6,098 nucleotides of DNA from an uncultured Lacticaseibacillus sp. GTDB lineage: Bacteria; Bacillota; Bacilli; Lactobacillales; Lactobacillaceae. The notes below the pieces were generated by a model. That model did not search any database and was not told the origin of the DNA. It saw nothing but the letters and a program-made list of their open reading frames with translations. The stretch covers positions 1 through 6,098 of the forward strand of contig CAKRHU010000105.1 in the NCBI GenBank assembly GCA_934339215.1, written 5' to 3'. The position numbers were made by a program, and so were the translations under genes. Below are positions 4,870 to 6,098 of this stretch, in pieces (positions within the stretch are counted from its first letter, which is position 1; each line of letters opens with the position of its first letter).

Positions 4870-6098
4870 TTAGCTTTCGACAAACACTAACTGCTTGGTC
4901 CCACGCGATGCGGCCACATACCGACGTTGATCACCAAACTCAGGATCTTGATAATAGTCATTTTGCCAATCCCAAACAATGACATAATCAAATTCGAGGC
5001 CTTTGGCTAAAGCGAGCGGTAAAATATTGAGCCCCGGTTTAACGGTTTTTTGACCATTGGTACTCAAGCGCTGGCCATCCATCGCTTGGGCAAGCTGAAC
5101 CGCCTCAGTAGTATCAGGCGTGATGATCGCAATACTTTGCGTCTTCGTGGGCTTAAAGTCGACCAATGTTTGGCTCAATTGTTCCGCCTTGATGGTCACT
5201 GGGGCCACGCCTTGCGCTTGCACGGCTTCAATTTGTCCTGCCCATTGAGCCCCTGCATATTCAGCAAATGCTGCCGTGATCGCACCGGTGGCCCGATAAC
5301 TGGTGGTCAATTGCATCTTTGCCACTCGCCGATCACCAAAGTAATCAGCAATCACGACTGCCTTCCCACTCAACTTTTGACTCGGATCGCCGACAATAGT
5401 CAATTCACTTTTGGAAAAGATGCTCCGAATCACGCGCCACATGGCATCTGGATAATCTTGCGCTTCATCGATAAACACAGATTTAAGGCCGCTTTGCTGA
5501 TAATCAGTGATTTTCAACAGCACATAAAGTTGATCCAAGCCACTGAAGGGCCTCAAAACAAATGCTTGCGCTAAGCGCTCAAAGTCGATCCAGCCGGCTA
5601 AATTCTCTGGGAATTGTTCAGTCGCCTGCAACCACCGCCACACTCGCTGCATCCGCGCTAAAAAACTTTGACTGGCATCACTTTGATTCCAAGCTTGTTG
5701 CCCAATCCGCCCGACAAAATCGCCGCTAGGTTGCGCCAAGGCGACATCGATGGCTGCGAGTTGTTCATGCTCTTGATCAACCGCATCAATGCCAAAGCGG
5801 TTGGCCAATTGGGTTAACAAGCGCGGATAAGTTACTGTCATTGCTTCAGCTTCACCTAAAGCTGGCAAAACGCCTTTGATATACTGACCAAAAGCAGGAT
5901 TAGGCGTGATGATCAGCATTTGATCAGCCGACCACTCACCGCGATGTTGGAACAACTGATAAGCGACGCGTTGCAGCATCACCGAGGTTTTACCAGAACC
6001 GGCGACTCCTTCAACCAATACGACTGGATGCCCTGATTCGCGAATAATCGCATTTTGTTCGTGTTGAATAGTCGCCGTGATCTCTTGTAAACCACCGT
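4870..6098 (-). CDS. helD: HelD-type RNA polymerase recycling ATPase, UvrD-like superfamily 1 (C-terminal part)
   Basis: The C-terminal 408 residues of a superfamily 1 ATPase, cut at its N-terminal side by the window edge. Although a TTG at 6018 could be read as a start, the frame stays open to the edge and encodes an expected Q-motif-like ITATIQHEQNAIIRE before it, so the gene continues to the right. In fragment numbering: Walker A GVAGSGKT (30-37), SADQMLIITPNPAFGQYI typical of HelD (56-73), DEAQ Walker B (210-213), GDPSQ motif III (236-240), SYR motif IV (266-268), KGLEFD motif V (365-370), and motif VI VAASRGT with the arginine at 398. All catalytic residues are kept. HelD binds RNA polymerase, pushes arms into its channels and uses ATP to clear stalled complexes; the secondary-channel arm would be in the missing N-terminus. 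The protein ends only ten residues after the motif VI arginine. The Walker A to DEAQ distance, about 173 residues, seems short for the family. Another UvrD-like helicase is the less likely alternative. Confidence 0.82.
   Translation of the reverse strand, partial: GGLQEITATIQHEQNAIIRESGHPVVLVEGVAGSGKTSVMLQRVAYQLFQHRGEWSADQMLIITPNPAFGQYIKGVLPALGEAEAMTVTYPRLLTQLANRFGIDAVDQEHEQLAAIDVALAQPSGDFVGRIGQQAWNQSDASQSFLARMQRVWRWLQATEQFPENLAGWIDFERLAQAFVLRPFSGLDQLYVLLKITDYQQSGLKSVFIDEAQDYPDAMWRVIRSIFSKSELTIVGDPSQKLSGKAVVIADYFGDRRVAKMQLTTSYRATGAITAAFAEYAGAQWAGQIEAVQAQGVAPVTIKAEQLSQTLVDFKPTKTQSIAIITPDTTEAVQLAQAMDGQRLSTNGQKTVKPGLNILPLALAKGLEFDYVIVWDWQNDYYQDPEFGDQRRYVAASRGTKQLVFVES

Noticed and set aside
5050..5574. 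A 174-codon open frame on the plus strand, antisense to the HelD gene.
   Set aside because: It is a shadow of the well-supported HelD frame, its product resembles no family I recognise, and no ribosome binding site or promoter was found.
6016..6018. TTG at 6018 as the true start of the HelD gene.
   Set aside because: It lies just before Walker A inside a conserved strand, there is no suitable ribosome binding site spacing, and the frame continues upstream with a matching Q-motif region to the window edge.

Overview
The window looks like a piece of a lactic acid bacterium chromosome, most likely the Lacticaseibacillus casei/paracasei/rhamnosus group. This is inferred from the Firmicutes gene order, strong AGGAGG-type ribosome binding sites, moderate GC content and protein-level resemblance. 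I could not run a search to fix the species. No mobile element, CRISPR array, tRNA or rRNA is visible. It reads as conserved core genome with regulatory detail in the intergenic gaps.

Layout. From 4269 down to 1, on the minus strand, lies a compact, apparently co-transcribed block: an Asp23/YloU-family gene (4269-3907), fakA/yloV (fatty acid kinase, 3855-2179), recG (branched-DNA helicase, 2101-62), and the first 16 codons of plsX (49-1, continuing off the left edge). No terminator with a U-tract on the transcribed strand was seen inside the block. The fakA-recG gap carries a hairpin that lacks such a tract. Divergently, on the plus strand, is rpmB (ribosomal protein L28, 4498-4683), followed by a perfect 36-bp palindromic terminator that works in both directions. 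Convergent with rpmB, on the minus strand, is the C-terminal part of a HelD-type superfamily 1 ATPase (6098-4870). Its start lies beyond the right edge.

The 228-bp gap between rpmB and the asp23-like gene (4270-4497) holds two plausible divergent sigma-A-type promoters, each with an extended -10 element. The rpmB side has an AT-rich UP-element-like stretch and a small leader hairpin. The asp23 side has a 16-bp inverted repeat just after the predicted transcription start.

How the genes fit together. FakA (with a FakB partner not in this window) phosphorylates exogenous fatty acids, and PlsX interconverts acyl-phosphate and acyl-ACP, so two acyl-phosphate enzymes flank recG. RecG maintains stalled forks. 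L28 is a 50S subunit protein, and HelD recycles stalled RNA polymerase. The order L28 / YloU / YloV(FakA) / RecG / PlsX matches the Bacillus subtilis rpmB-yloU-yloV-...-recG-fapR-plsX neighbourhood, but here the serine dehydratase genes and fapR are absent between them. Three of the five genes whose starts are visible use GTG or TTG.

I do not see a clearly new biological system. The best second-look items are the small regulatory structures, the short HelD motor core, and the protein-like in-frame stretch after the HelD stop codon.
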